The position numbers were made by a program, and so were the translations under genes. A stretch of 64,000 nt of DNA from contig NZ_CP015455.1 of assembly GCF_001888165.1 (NCBI RefSeq), positions 986,001 to 1,050,000 on the forward strand, read 5' to 3'. Source of the DNA: Syntrophotalea acetylenica. Its GTDB lineage: Bacteria > Desulfobacterota > Desulfuromonadia > Desulfuromonadales > Syntrophotaleaceae. This document shows positions 57,982 through 64,000 of the stretch, piece by piece. How positions within the stretch are numbered: the first letter of the stretch is position 1; every line of letters begins with the position of its first letter. A model generated the notes under the pieces. It was not told the DNA's origin and searched no databases. It worked only from the letters and a program-made list of their open reading frames with translations.

Positions 57982-58139
57982 GTTGGAACAAACTTTGGCG
58001 TTAAATGACTATTAACGACAAAACACCACAAAAACGTCACCTAACTATAAGCGAGACAAGGTGTTGAAATTACTTGTTGAAATGTTTTTTGGATTGTTGT
58101 CTTTTATTGTGGTTTGTGGGGAGTGAAAAGGCGCGGGTA

Positions 58140-58197
58140 GGACTTAAAATCCCTCGGCCGTATGGCTGTACGGGTTCGACCCCCGTCCCGGGCACCA
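58140..58197 (+). other. attR: displaced 3' half of the native tRNA-Leu
   Basis: Starts with the 18-bp core and continues through a valid variable arm (GCC-GTAT-GGC), T-arm (ACGGG-TTCGACC-CCCGT) and acceptor strand CCCGGGC plus ACCA. This acceptor strand pairs perfectly with the 5' strand of the intact tRNA at 35564, better than the resident one. No 5' half is present, so it is not a functional tRNA. Confidence 0.9.
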
Positions 58198-58207
58198 CTA
58201 GAAAAAA

Positions 58208-58240
58208 CAAAGGGTTAGCCGTTTCTTGGCTAACCCTTTG
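58208..58240 (+). terminator. Native tRNA-Leu terminator
   Basis: CAAAGGGTTAGCC pairs perfectly with GGCTAACCCTTTG (loop GTTTCTT). Homologue of the hairpin at 35659. Confidence 0.8.
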
Positions 58241-58594
58241 TCGTTTCGAAACGTTGAAGTTTCAGGTTGCGCCGTTTTTTTGTCATGCGGTCACAAGCCG
58301 GTACAACAAACCCGCGTTGTGGAGTAGTTGTCCGGCCCGGATACTGTCTTCGTTTTGCCGGGGATTTTCCTTCCCACGATTAATTCCGGGTCACTTTTTC
58401 GTACTGCCGCAAGAGGCGGTTCCCGGATCCTTCCCACCTGTTTTTTATCTTTCCTGACAAAAATTGAGTTCAGTCAATTTCCATGAGCATCGGATTCGAT
58501 AAGATGGAACCACATGGCGGATCGTCCTTGGGCAGAAAGGAACGGATGATCCTGAACAGCGTTTTGATTCGGGCCTGATACAAAAGGAGCGCAT
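58241..58594. other. Chromosomal spacer after the island
   Basis: No gene. 58258-58315 resembles the DNA just inside the island's left end (shared TACAACAAA and GCGCC/GTGCC-type motifs), possibly the scar of an older, related insertion. Confidence 0.4.
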
Positions 58595-59293
58595 ATGCAA
58601 AAGGACTGGGAACAGAGAAAAGAGCAATTTGAGATTGTGGACGTGAGGAAGTTGACCGGAAACTTTTTGCCGGGATTTCTTAAAAGGGCCGGGCAGGTCG
58701 AAGTGGGCGACGGGATATGCGTGGTGCAGACTTTCGATCCGGTTCCTTTGTATTCCGCGATGGCATCCCTGGGTTTCGAGCACGTTACCGACAAGGTTTC
58801 CAGGGAGGAATATCGGGCCTATTTTTACCGGAAGGAAAACAGGGAAGCGCCTTTTCCTCAAACGGGCGATGTTCCTCTAAAACCGACGGCACTGCTCAAT
58901 TTTAAAAAAATAGATAACACCCTGGCGGATATCGCGGTCAATTTCTGGACCCTGACCTGGGGCAAGGAGGCCCCGGCCATCGATCTCAAGACGAAATTGC
59001 TGCTGTCGCTGGCCAACGGCGTGGGGGCGGGGAGATTCCGTCAGGCGACGCGCGAGCTGATAAAAGTCTATTCGCTTGGTATTACCGTGGCCGAACTGGA
59101 TGAGCTTTTTTCCCTGCTTGTCTGGAATGGTGGAATCGGCACCTTCGCCTCCGAGATCGGGCCCTCGCCTTTGTTCGGAGCCTATCAGACCATCAAAACG
59201 CTGGAAGGCAAGGGCCTGGCGCGGCAAGAGGTGATGATGCGCCTGATGGAAAAATTCGGCGAAAAAAACCCGGAAGTGGACGTGCTCACATAA
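58595..59293 (+). CDS. DUF2249 / carboxymuconolactone decarboxylase-like fusion protein
   Basis: 232 residues. The N-terminal ~75 residues (FEIVDVRKLTGNFLPGFLKR; LYSAMASLGFEHVTDKVSRE) fit DUF2249, a TusA-like fold seen with nitrogen-oxide and redox proteins. The remainder (KTKLLLSLANGVGAGRFRQA; VAELDELFSLLVWNGGIGTF) fits the AhpD/CMD helical fold, but the CxxC of AhpD is absent. ATG 58595 lacks a close canonical ribosome site apart from AAAGGAG. Followed 21 bp later by a MoaD/ThiS-like gene, suggesting a two-gene operon, perhaps in sulfur transfer; function unassigned. Confidence 0.7.
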   Translation: MQKDWEQRKEQFEIVDVRKLTGNFLPGFLKRAGQVEVGDGICVVQTFDPVPLYSAMASLGFEHVTDKVSREEYRAYFYRKENREAPFPQTGDVPLKPTALLNFKKIDNTLADIAVNFWTLTWGKEAPAIDLKTKLLLSLANGVGAGRFRQATRELIKVYSLGITVAELDELFSLLVWNGGIGTFASEIGPSPLFGAYQTIKTLEGKGLARQEVMMRLMEKFGEKNPEVDVLT

Positions 59294-59314
59294 CGAACAG
59301 GGAGGTCCCACATC

Positions 59315-59617
59315 ATGAACCCGGATCCAAACACGACCATTCGCATGTTCGGCGTGCTGTATACTTTGCGGCGCCAATCGGGTCTTCCACCGACGGCCAG
59401 GGTTTTTATCCCGCCCGAGGGGCGACATTGCCTTGACATCGCCAGGGAAGTCCGGTTGCCGGTCGACAAGATCGAGGGCGTGTTCATCAATCATACCGCC
59501 TATCCGCCGGATCGAATCATTATGCCGGGGGATCGGGTTGCCTTCATTCCCACGGGTGTGCCGGGTTCCGACTGGCTGTCCTATTCTTTGCGCAAAAATC
59601 AGGAATCCCGACATTGA
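59315..59617 (+). CDS. MoaD/ThiS-like ubiquitin-fold protein without a terminal Gly-Gly
   Basis: 100 residues. The beta-grasp core reads LDIAREVRLPVDKIEGVFIN and RIIMPGDRVAFIPTGVPG, typical of MoaD/ThiS. The protein continues about 18 residues past the core and ends ESRH, so the C-terminal Gly-Gly needed for sulfur carriage is missing unless processed. GGAGG precedes ATG 59315. Coupled to the DUF2249/CMD gene. Confidence 0.75.
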   Translation: MNPDPNTTIRMFGVLYTLRRQSGLPPTARVFIPPEGRHCLDIAREVRLPVDKIEGVFINHTAYPPDRIIMPGDRVAFIPTGVPGSDWLSYSLRKNQESRH

Positions 59618-60274
59618 TGCCACTGGAGCGGCGCGGCATGGCGCGGGGTAAATCCCGGCCGTTTCGCGTCGCTCCCGTAATTGTAGGCTGCGGCGGCTAC
59701 CTGTATAACTGATGGGAATAACCTGCGAGTTGGTTTTTATCCGGCAACGGACCTTTTTCACCGTTGCACTATCCCCACCGTATATGCAGTTAAGCACGTT
59801 TAAAACTTCGTGAACAAAAATATGTGAAGAAGTTGTTTGATAATCATACCGTATACTGGTGCCTTGCCGGAACGTACTAATTTTAAACGCCTCCACCTCT
59901 TTATTATCCCATGACCCTTGCGGTTACTTCCTTGTTAATATTTCGGACACTCAGCCAAACGCAAAGTAGTTGACGATTTATATGAATTGTGTTAATGATC
60001 ATGCGCCGTTTTTTGGCGGCACTGAAATTAAGTGTAATTACTTGTTCCCTGATCTCGCAAATTCCTACAAAAATTTAAAAAACCGCGGACTCATCCGGGT
60101 TGGCAACAGGGATTGTCGCCATTTTCGGGTTTGTGCGCCTGGGCGCCATGGTGCCCGCTCTTTGCTGTGTCATCGTTATGTCCTGAGAGAAATAATGCCT
60201 ATCGCCTGAAAGGTTGACGGTACGCTGCGTGCCGTTGGGTTGAAGGAAAATTAAAAACAGGAGAGGAGAAGAAC
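59618..60274. other. Intergenic region with a truncated dispersed repeat
   Basis: 59731-59768 (TTTTTATCCGGCAACGG...CCTTTTTCACCGTTGC) matches the first ~37 bp of the repeat at 2024 and then diverges. The middle is AT-rich. A short open stretch at 59970-60209 has no ribosome site and is not called. AGGAGAGGAG at the end serves nuoE. Confidence 0.55.
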
Positions 60275-60766
60275 ATGGCGGTTTGCAAGTGTACCGGCGA
60301 GCATGTTGATTCGCCGCAAGATCTGAAGTTGAAGGAGCTGCTGGATCACTATCGGGATTACGATGGTGCGTTGATTCCGGTGTTGCAGGGTGCGCAGGAT
60401 ATCTACGGGTATCTGCCTGCGGAGGTCCTCGAAACGATTTCGAAAGAGTTGAACATTCCCTTCAGCGAGGTTTTCGGCGTAGTGACCTTTTACGCCCAGT
60501 TTCACCTCAAGCCCCGTGGCCGCAACATCATCCGCGTCTGTCTGGGCACCGCCTGCCACGTGCTCGGCGGCGGCAAGATTTTCGACAGGCTGCAGGAAAT
60601 TCTCGGCGTCGAGAATGGCGGAACCACGGAAGATCTGCGCTACACACTGGAGTCCGTGGCCTGCATCGGGGCCTGCGGCCTGGCGCCTTGTATCATGATC
60701 AACGATGATACCCATGGTCGTCTGGTACCGGGCGGTCTTGAAGAAATTCTGGAACAGTATCAGTAA
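60275..60766 (+). CDS. NuoE/HndA-like NAD-linked oxidoreductase subunit ([2Fe-2S])
   Basis: 163 residues, full NuoE architecture: an N-terminal helical bundle (ALIPVLQGAQDIYGYLPAEV; VFGVVTFYAQFHLKPRG) and a thioredoxin-like [2Fe-2S] domain with CLGTAC and CIGAC ligands. In soluble hydrogenases and formate dehydrogenases it sits beside the NuoF-like flavoprotein. Strong AGGAGAGGAG; 16 bp before the next subunit. Confidence 0.92.
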   Translation: MAVCKCTGEHVDSPQDLKLKELLDHYRDYDGALIPVLQGAQDIYGYLPAEVLETISKELNIPFSEVFGVVTFYAQFHLKPRGRNIIRVCLGTACHVLGGGKIFDRLQEILGVENGGTTEDLRYTLESVACIGACGLAPCIMINDDTHGRLVPGGLEEILEQYQ

Positions 60767-60782
60767 GGGGGGACGGCGTACG

Positions 60783-62636
60783 ATGAGCAAATTACAGGAA
60801 ATGCGCTCCGGAATCGAGGAGCAGTACAAATCGAAACAGGACCGTGCCCGGATCGTGGTCGGCATGGGTACCTGCGGTATTGCCGCCGGCGCGGGCAAGG
60901 TCATGAACGCCATCAAGGCCGAAGTGGAAAAGACCGGCATGGACGTGGATGTCGATTTCACCAGCTGCATCGGCATGTGCTTCGCCGAGCCCGTGGTGGA
61001 GATGATGTCGCCTGGCAAGGCCAGCGTGGTATACGGCGGAGTATCTCCGGACAATGTGGTGCAGCTCATGAAGAGCCACCTGGTGGACGAGACCCCGATG
61101 CTCGACATGGCCCAGATTCAGATCCTGGGCGGCGCCAAGCCCTACGCGGATATTCCTGTCATGGAAAAGTCCGGGTATTACGCGCAGCAGGTGCGTTCGG
61201 TCACTTCGCGGCTGGGTCGCACCAACCCCGAGCGCATCGAGGACTACATCGCCACGGGCGGCTACGCGGGCATTGAAAAAGCCCTGAGCATGGAGCGCCT
61301 GGCGGTTATCGACGAGATCAAGAAATCCGGACTGCGCGGCCGCGGCGGCGGCGGTTTTCCTACCGGCACCAAGTGGCAGTTCGTGCATGACGCCGTGGGC
61401 GACAAGAAATTCATCGTCTGCAACGCCGACGAGGGCGATCCCGGGGCGTTCATGGACCGCAGCGTTCTGGAAGGCGACCCGCACGCGGTGCTGGAAGGGA
61501 TGATGATCGCCGCTTACGCCATCGGTGCCAATGAAGGCGTGATCTACTGCCGTGCCGAGTATCCGCTGGCCATCCGCCGTCTCAATATGGCCATCAAGGT
61601 GGCGGAAGAGATGGGCATCATGGGTGAAAACATCATGGGCAGCGGCTTCAACTTCAAGGTGCGCATCAAGGCCGGGGCCGGAGCGTTCGTGTGCGGCGAG
61701 GAAACCGCGCTGCTCAACTCCATCGAAGGCCAGCGCGGCATGCCGCGGGTGCGTCCGCCGTTCCCGGCCCACAAGGGTCTGTGGCAGAAACCGACCTGCC
61801 TGAACAACGTGGAAACCTTCGCCAACGTACCGAATATCATCCGCAACGGTGGCGACTGGTTTGCCAGCATGGGCACCGAAAAGAGCAAGGGCAGCAAGGT
61901 GTTCTGTATCACCGGCAAGATCAACAACACCGGGTTGTGCGAAGTGCCCATGGGCATTACCTTGCGCGATCTGGTGTACAACATTGCCGGCGGCATCAAG
62001 GACGGCAAGAAATTCAAGGCGGTGCAAAGCGGCGGTCCCTCCGGCGGCTGCCTGCCGACCGAGAAGCTGGATCTGTCCATCGACTACGAGAACCTTGGCC
62101 AGGCCGGGGCGATCATGGGTTCCGGCGGTCTGGTGTTCATGGACGAGACCAGCTGCATGCTGGACATCGCCAAGTACTTCCTCAATTTCACCCAGATGGA
62201 ATCCTGCGGCAAGTGCACCCCCTGCCGGGAAGGCACCAAGCGCATGCTGGAGATTCTGGAACGCATTTGCGAAGGCAACGGCGTGCCGGAAGACATCGAC
62301 AACCTGGAACGCCTGGCCCGGGTCATCAAGACTTCGGCTCTGTGCGCCCTGGGTCAGACGGCACCGAACCCGGTGCTGACCACCCTGAAGTATTTCCGCG
62401 ACGAGTACGAAGCGCACATCAACGAAAAGCGTTGTCCGGCAGGGGTGTGCCCGGCGCTGCTGACCTACACCATCCTGGAGGACAAGTGTGTGGGTTGCGG
62501 TGTGTGCATCAAGGCCTGTCCGGTGGGCGCCATCAGCGGCGAGAAGAAAAAGGCCCACGTCATCGATCCGAAGACCTGCGTCAAGTGCGGTGCCTGCGTG
62601 GCCAAGTGCAAGTTCGACGCTATCGTGAAAGCGTAA
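60783..62636 (+). CDS. NuoF/HydB-like NAD(H)-binding flavoprotein subunit
   Basis: 617 residues. An extra N-terminal thioredoxin-like [2Fe-2S] domain (GMGTCGIAAGAGKV; CIGMCFAEP), the NADH site LRGRGGGGFPTGTKW, the FMN site CNADEGDPGAFMDRS, the [4Fe-4S] N3-type motif ESCGKCTPCREG, and a C-terminal double [4Fe-4S] ferredoxin (CVGCGVCIKACPVGAIS; CVKCGACVAKCKFDAI). This layout belongs to NAD-dependent hydrogenase or formate dehydrogenase complexes, some of which bifurcate electrons between NAD and ferredoxin, rather than to membrane complex I. ATG 60783. Confidence 0.93.
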   Translation: MSKLQEMRSGIEEQYKSKQDRARIVVGMGTCGIAAGAGKVMNAIKAEVEKTGMDVDVDFTSCIGMCFAEPVVEMMSPGKASVVYGGVSPDNVVQLMKSHLVDETPMLDMAQIQILGGAKPYADIPVMEKSGYYAQQVRSVTSRLGRTNPERIEDYIATGGYAGIEKALSMERLAVIDEIKKSGLRGRGGGGFPTGTKWQFVHDAVGDKKFIVCNADEGDPGAFMDRSVLEGDPHAVLEGMMIAAYAIGANEGVIYCRAEYPLAIRRLNMAIKVAEEMGIMGENIMGSGFNFKVRIKAGAGAFVCGEETALLNSIEGQRGMPRVRPPFPAHKGLWQKPTCLNNVETFANVPNIIRNGGDWFASMGTEKSKGSKVFCITGKINNTGLCEVPMGITLRDLVYNIAGGIKDGKKFKAVQSGGPSGGCLPTEKLDLSIDYENLGQAGAIMGSGGLVFMDETSCMLDIAKYFLNFTQMESCGKCTPCREGTKRMLEILERICEGNGVPEDIDNLERLARVIKTSALCALGQTAPNPVLTTLKYFRDEYEAHINEKRCPAGVCPALLTYTILEDKCVGCGVCIKACPVGAISGEKKKAHVIDPKTCVKCGACVAKCKFDAIVKA

Positions 62637-62730
62637 AAGATCGGCATTCGGCACGTATTGCTGGTAGCGTGCCGATTTTCTCAAACGTGAAGAGAATATC
62701 GAATCTTGCGTGGATAGAAGGAGATAACAA

Positions 62731-63648
62731 TTGTCTACTGTTTCTTTAACCATAAATGGCCTTGAGGTCACGGTACCCAAGGGTACCAAGTTGCTGGATG
62801 CGGCGTTGGGAGCCGGCTTCTTTATTCCGACCTTGTGTCACGATGAAAACAGCCCCAACTACGGTGGCTGCCGCATTTGCGTGGTCGAAGTCAAGGGCGC
62901 CCGCGCTCTGGTCGCCTCGTGTTGCGCCGAGGCCGCCAACGGCATGGTCGTCGAGACCGAGTCGCCGGCTGTCGTCGAAGCCCGGAAGACCATCCTCGAA
63001 CTGATGCTGGCCAATCATCCTGCGGATTGCCTGACCTGCGACAAGGCCGGCAATTGCCGTCTGCAGGACTATGCTTTCCGTTACGATGTGAAGCAGCCCA
63101 ACTTTGGCGGCGAGAGGAAAGACCACGAATTCGACGATAGCAATCCCTACATCAACCGGGATATGAACAAATGTATCCTGTGCGCCAGGTGTGTCCGGAC
63201 CTGCAAAGCCGTGACAGACCGGGCCGTCATCGATCTGGCCTATCGCGGCTTCAAAACCAAGGTCGCGACGGCGCTGGACGCCAAACTCGCTGAATCCCTC
63301 TGCGTGTCCTGCGGGCGCTGCGTGTCCGTGTGCCCGGTAGGCGCCCTGACCTACCGCTCCTTCTCCGGCAAGGCCCGTATGTGGGAAGTGGAAAAAGAGC
63401 AGGTAACCTGTACCTGGTGCGACGCCGGTTGCCAGTTCGACCTGGTGCGCAAGGACGGCAAAGCCATCGGTGTTGCAGCCAAAAACCCCTCCGAGGGACG
63501 CCCCTTGTGCCTTAAGGGCCGCCTCGGTCTGGAACTGCGCTACAACGATGAGCCGCTCAAGCCGATGCTCAAGAAGGACGATCAGTTTGTCGAGGTCTCC
63601 TGGACCGAGGCACTGGGTCTTGAAGAGATTGTTTCCAAACTGAAATAA
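62731..63648 (+). CDS. NuoG-like electron-transfer subunit (truncated, no molybdopterin domain)
   Basis: 305 residues from TTG 62731, with AGAAGGAG 7 nt upstream. An N-terminal [2Fe-2S] ferredoxin (C36, C47, C50, C64), a His/Cys [4Fe-4S] motif (HPADCLTCDKAGNC), two [4Fe-4S] motifs (CILCARCVRTC; CVSCGRCVSVC) and the start of a molybdopterin Fe4S4 domain (CTWCDAGCQFDL; PLCLKGR). It ends about 30 residues into what would be the catalytic domain of FdhA (SWTEALGLEE). Such short NuoG-like chains are known electron-wiring subunits; a separate catalytic hydrogenase or FdhA subunit is expected nearby, outside the window. A recent truncation is the other reading. Confidence 0.85.
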   Translation: MSTVSLTINGLEVTVPKGTKLLDAALGAGFFIPTLCHDENSPNYGGCRICVVEVKGARALVASCCAEAANGMVVETESPAVVEARKTILELMLANHPADCLTCDKAGNCRLQDYAFRYDVKQPNFGGERKDHEFDDSNPYINRDMNKCILCARCVRTCKAVTDRAVIDLAYRGFKTKVATALDAKLAESLCVSCGRCVSVCPVGALTYRSFSGKARMWEVEKEQVTCTWCDAGCQFDLVRKDGKAIGVAAKNPSEGRPLCLKGRLGLELRYNDEPLKPMLKKDDQFVEVSWTEALGLEEIVSKLK

Positions 63649-63658
63649 AGGCGTAAAA

Positions 63659-63691
63659 CGGAGCGTTTCCTCCTCGTGGGGAAACGCTCCG
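63659..63691 (+). terminator. Perfect 12-bp hairpin after the NuoG-like gene
   Basis: CGGAGCGTTTCC (63659-63670) pairs with GGAAACGCTCCG (63680-63691). No T-run follows, so termination is probable but not certain. Confidence 0.55.
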
Positions 63692-64000
63692 CCATCGTCA
63701 GCTGCATCTTCAGAGTGGCGTACATGGTGCTTCGCTCCATCTTGTGCTTGATGTCGATGCGACCTGGTCTGACCCGCAACGAAGTGCACCCTGTTGATTG
63801 ATTCATTTGCAGTTTTTCGGACTGCCCCGCCTCTATCCGCGCAATATCGCCTGGCCAAATATTAAATACCTGTTGTATTCCAACGTCCTGTCGCCGCAAA
63901 ATATACCGGTTGTCGTGATGTCCGCGTTTGACGAGTTCTGTCCGCGGTCGGCTTTGAATCCCCTTTACACAGACGATTGTCGAGGAACCTCGTGAAACTT
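63692..64000. other. Window end without a recognised gene
   Basis: About 310 bp with only short overlapping open stretches on both strands; no ribosome site or family recognised. Confidence 0.5.

Larger units (their letters stand above)
35593..58157. mobile_element. Genomic island in tRNA-Leu carrying acetylene hydratase (~22.5 kb)
   Basis: Bounded by the 18-bp direct repeat GGACTTAAAATCCCTCGG at 35593-35610 and 58140-58157, both inside tRNA-Leu sequence. A tyrosine integrase lies just inside the left end, reading toward the tRNA, with an excisionase-like gene beside it. Matching 23-bp repeats (35718 and 57959) sit just inside each end. Cargo: IS debris, a group II intron, an outer membrane protein, acetylene hydratase, a sensory hydrogenase-like cluster, an M24 peptidase, a nitroreductase and a thioesterase. 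Known for such elements: integration reconstitutes the tRNA and leaves a partial copy at the far end, exactly as seen. No conjugation genes were found, so it is probably not self-transmissible. Confidence 0.9.

Noticed and set aside
58140-58197. Second functional tRNA-Leu
   Set aside because: The 5' acceptor, D-arm and 5' anticodon strand are missing; it is the attR remnant.
59970-60209. 79-codon ORF before nuoE
   Set aside because: No ribosome site, low-complexity and Cys/Arg-rich texture without a family; treated as intergenic.
60792-62789. A 665-codon minus-strand frame opposite the NuoF-like gene
   Set aside because: Shadow of a strongly conserved gene; His/Val/Gly-rich translation without any recognisable motif.

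Overview
The window looks like chromosome of a Desulfuromonadales bacterium close to Syntrophotalea (formerly Pelobacter) acetylenica. Two things point there. The type IV pilus locus has the short-pilin (pilA-N) layout and the pilMNOPQ-aroC-aroB-TPR-roadblock-peptidase-accB-accC order typical of Geobacter and Pelobacter relatives. The window also carries a 730-residue protein that I recognise as the tungsten/iron-sulfur enzyme acetylene hydratase, with its known cluster, tungsten-ligand and catalytic residues in place.

Left part (1-35650), core genome. It starts inside the 3' end of a PilY1-type gene. A metabolic run follows (DUF1015 protein, rnr, ribF, aroE), then pilB-pilT-pilC-pilS-pilR, a short pilin gene with a probable partner gene, an ABC exporter operon, pilD, and pilM-N-O-P-Q. 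Next come aroC, aroB, a TPR protein, a roadblock/LC7 protein, an M24 peptidase, accB-accC, a TolC-like gene and mqnA, ending at tRNA-Leu(UAA). Two good sigma-54 promoters precede the pilin gene and pilM, fitting control by the PilS/PilR pair encoded here. A dispersed repeat of about 145 bp, each copy followed by a conserved hairpin, lies in pairs after pilY1 and after pilD.

Middle (35593-58157), a genomic island of about 22.5 kb inserted in tRNA-Leu. It is bounded by an 18-bp core repeat in the anticodon region and by a near-identical 23-bp repeat just inside each end. A tyrosine integrase and an excisionase-like gene sit at the left end. Next is an AT-rich zone of decayed insertion sequences (IS3, IS21, possibly ISL3 remnants), an intact group II intron, an outer-membrane protein gene and the acetylene hydratase gene. 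Then come two tandem copies of an unrecognised noncoding element with terminator-like ends. A GC-richer right half holds a three-gene sensory [FeFe]-hydrogenase-like cluster (2Fe-2S protein, hydrogenase-like PAS protein, SpoIIE/PP2C phosphatase), a truncated iron-sulfur gene, an M24 peptidase, a nitroreductase and a double-hotdog acyl-CoA thioesterase. The compositional change near 50.3 kb suggests a composite island.

Right part (58140-64000). The displaced native 3' half of tRNA-Leu with its own terminator marks the return to the chromosome. A DUF2249/carboxymuconolactone decarboxylase-like fusion, a MoaD/ThiS-like protein, and a NuoE-NuoF-NuoG-like diaphorase module follow; the module probably belongs to an NAD-linked, possibly bifurcating, hydrogenase or formate dehydrogenase.

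Together the window pairs a conserved pilus and motility locus with a horizontally acquired acetylene-degradation island. Acetylene hydratase makes acetaldehyde, which core fermentative enzymes outside the window would oxidise or reduce. Hydrogen sensing (island) and NAD-linked electron disposal (core) are encoded nearby.
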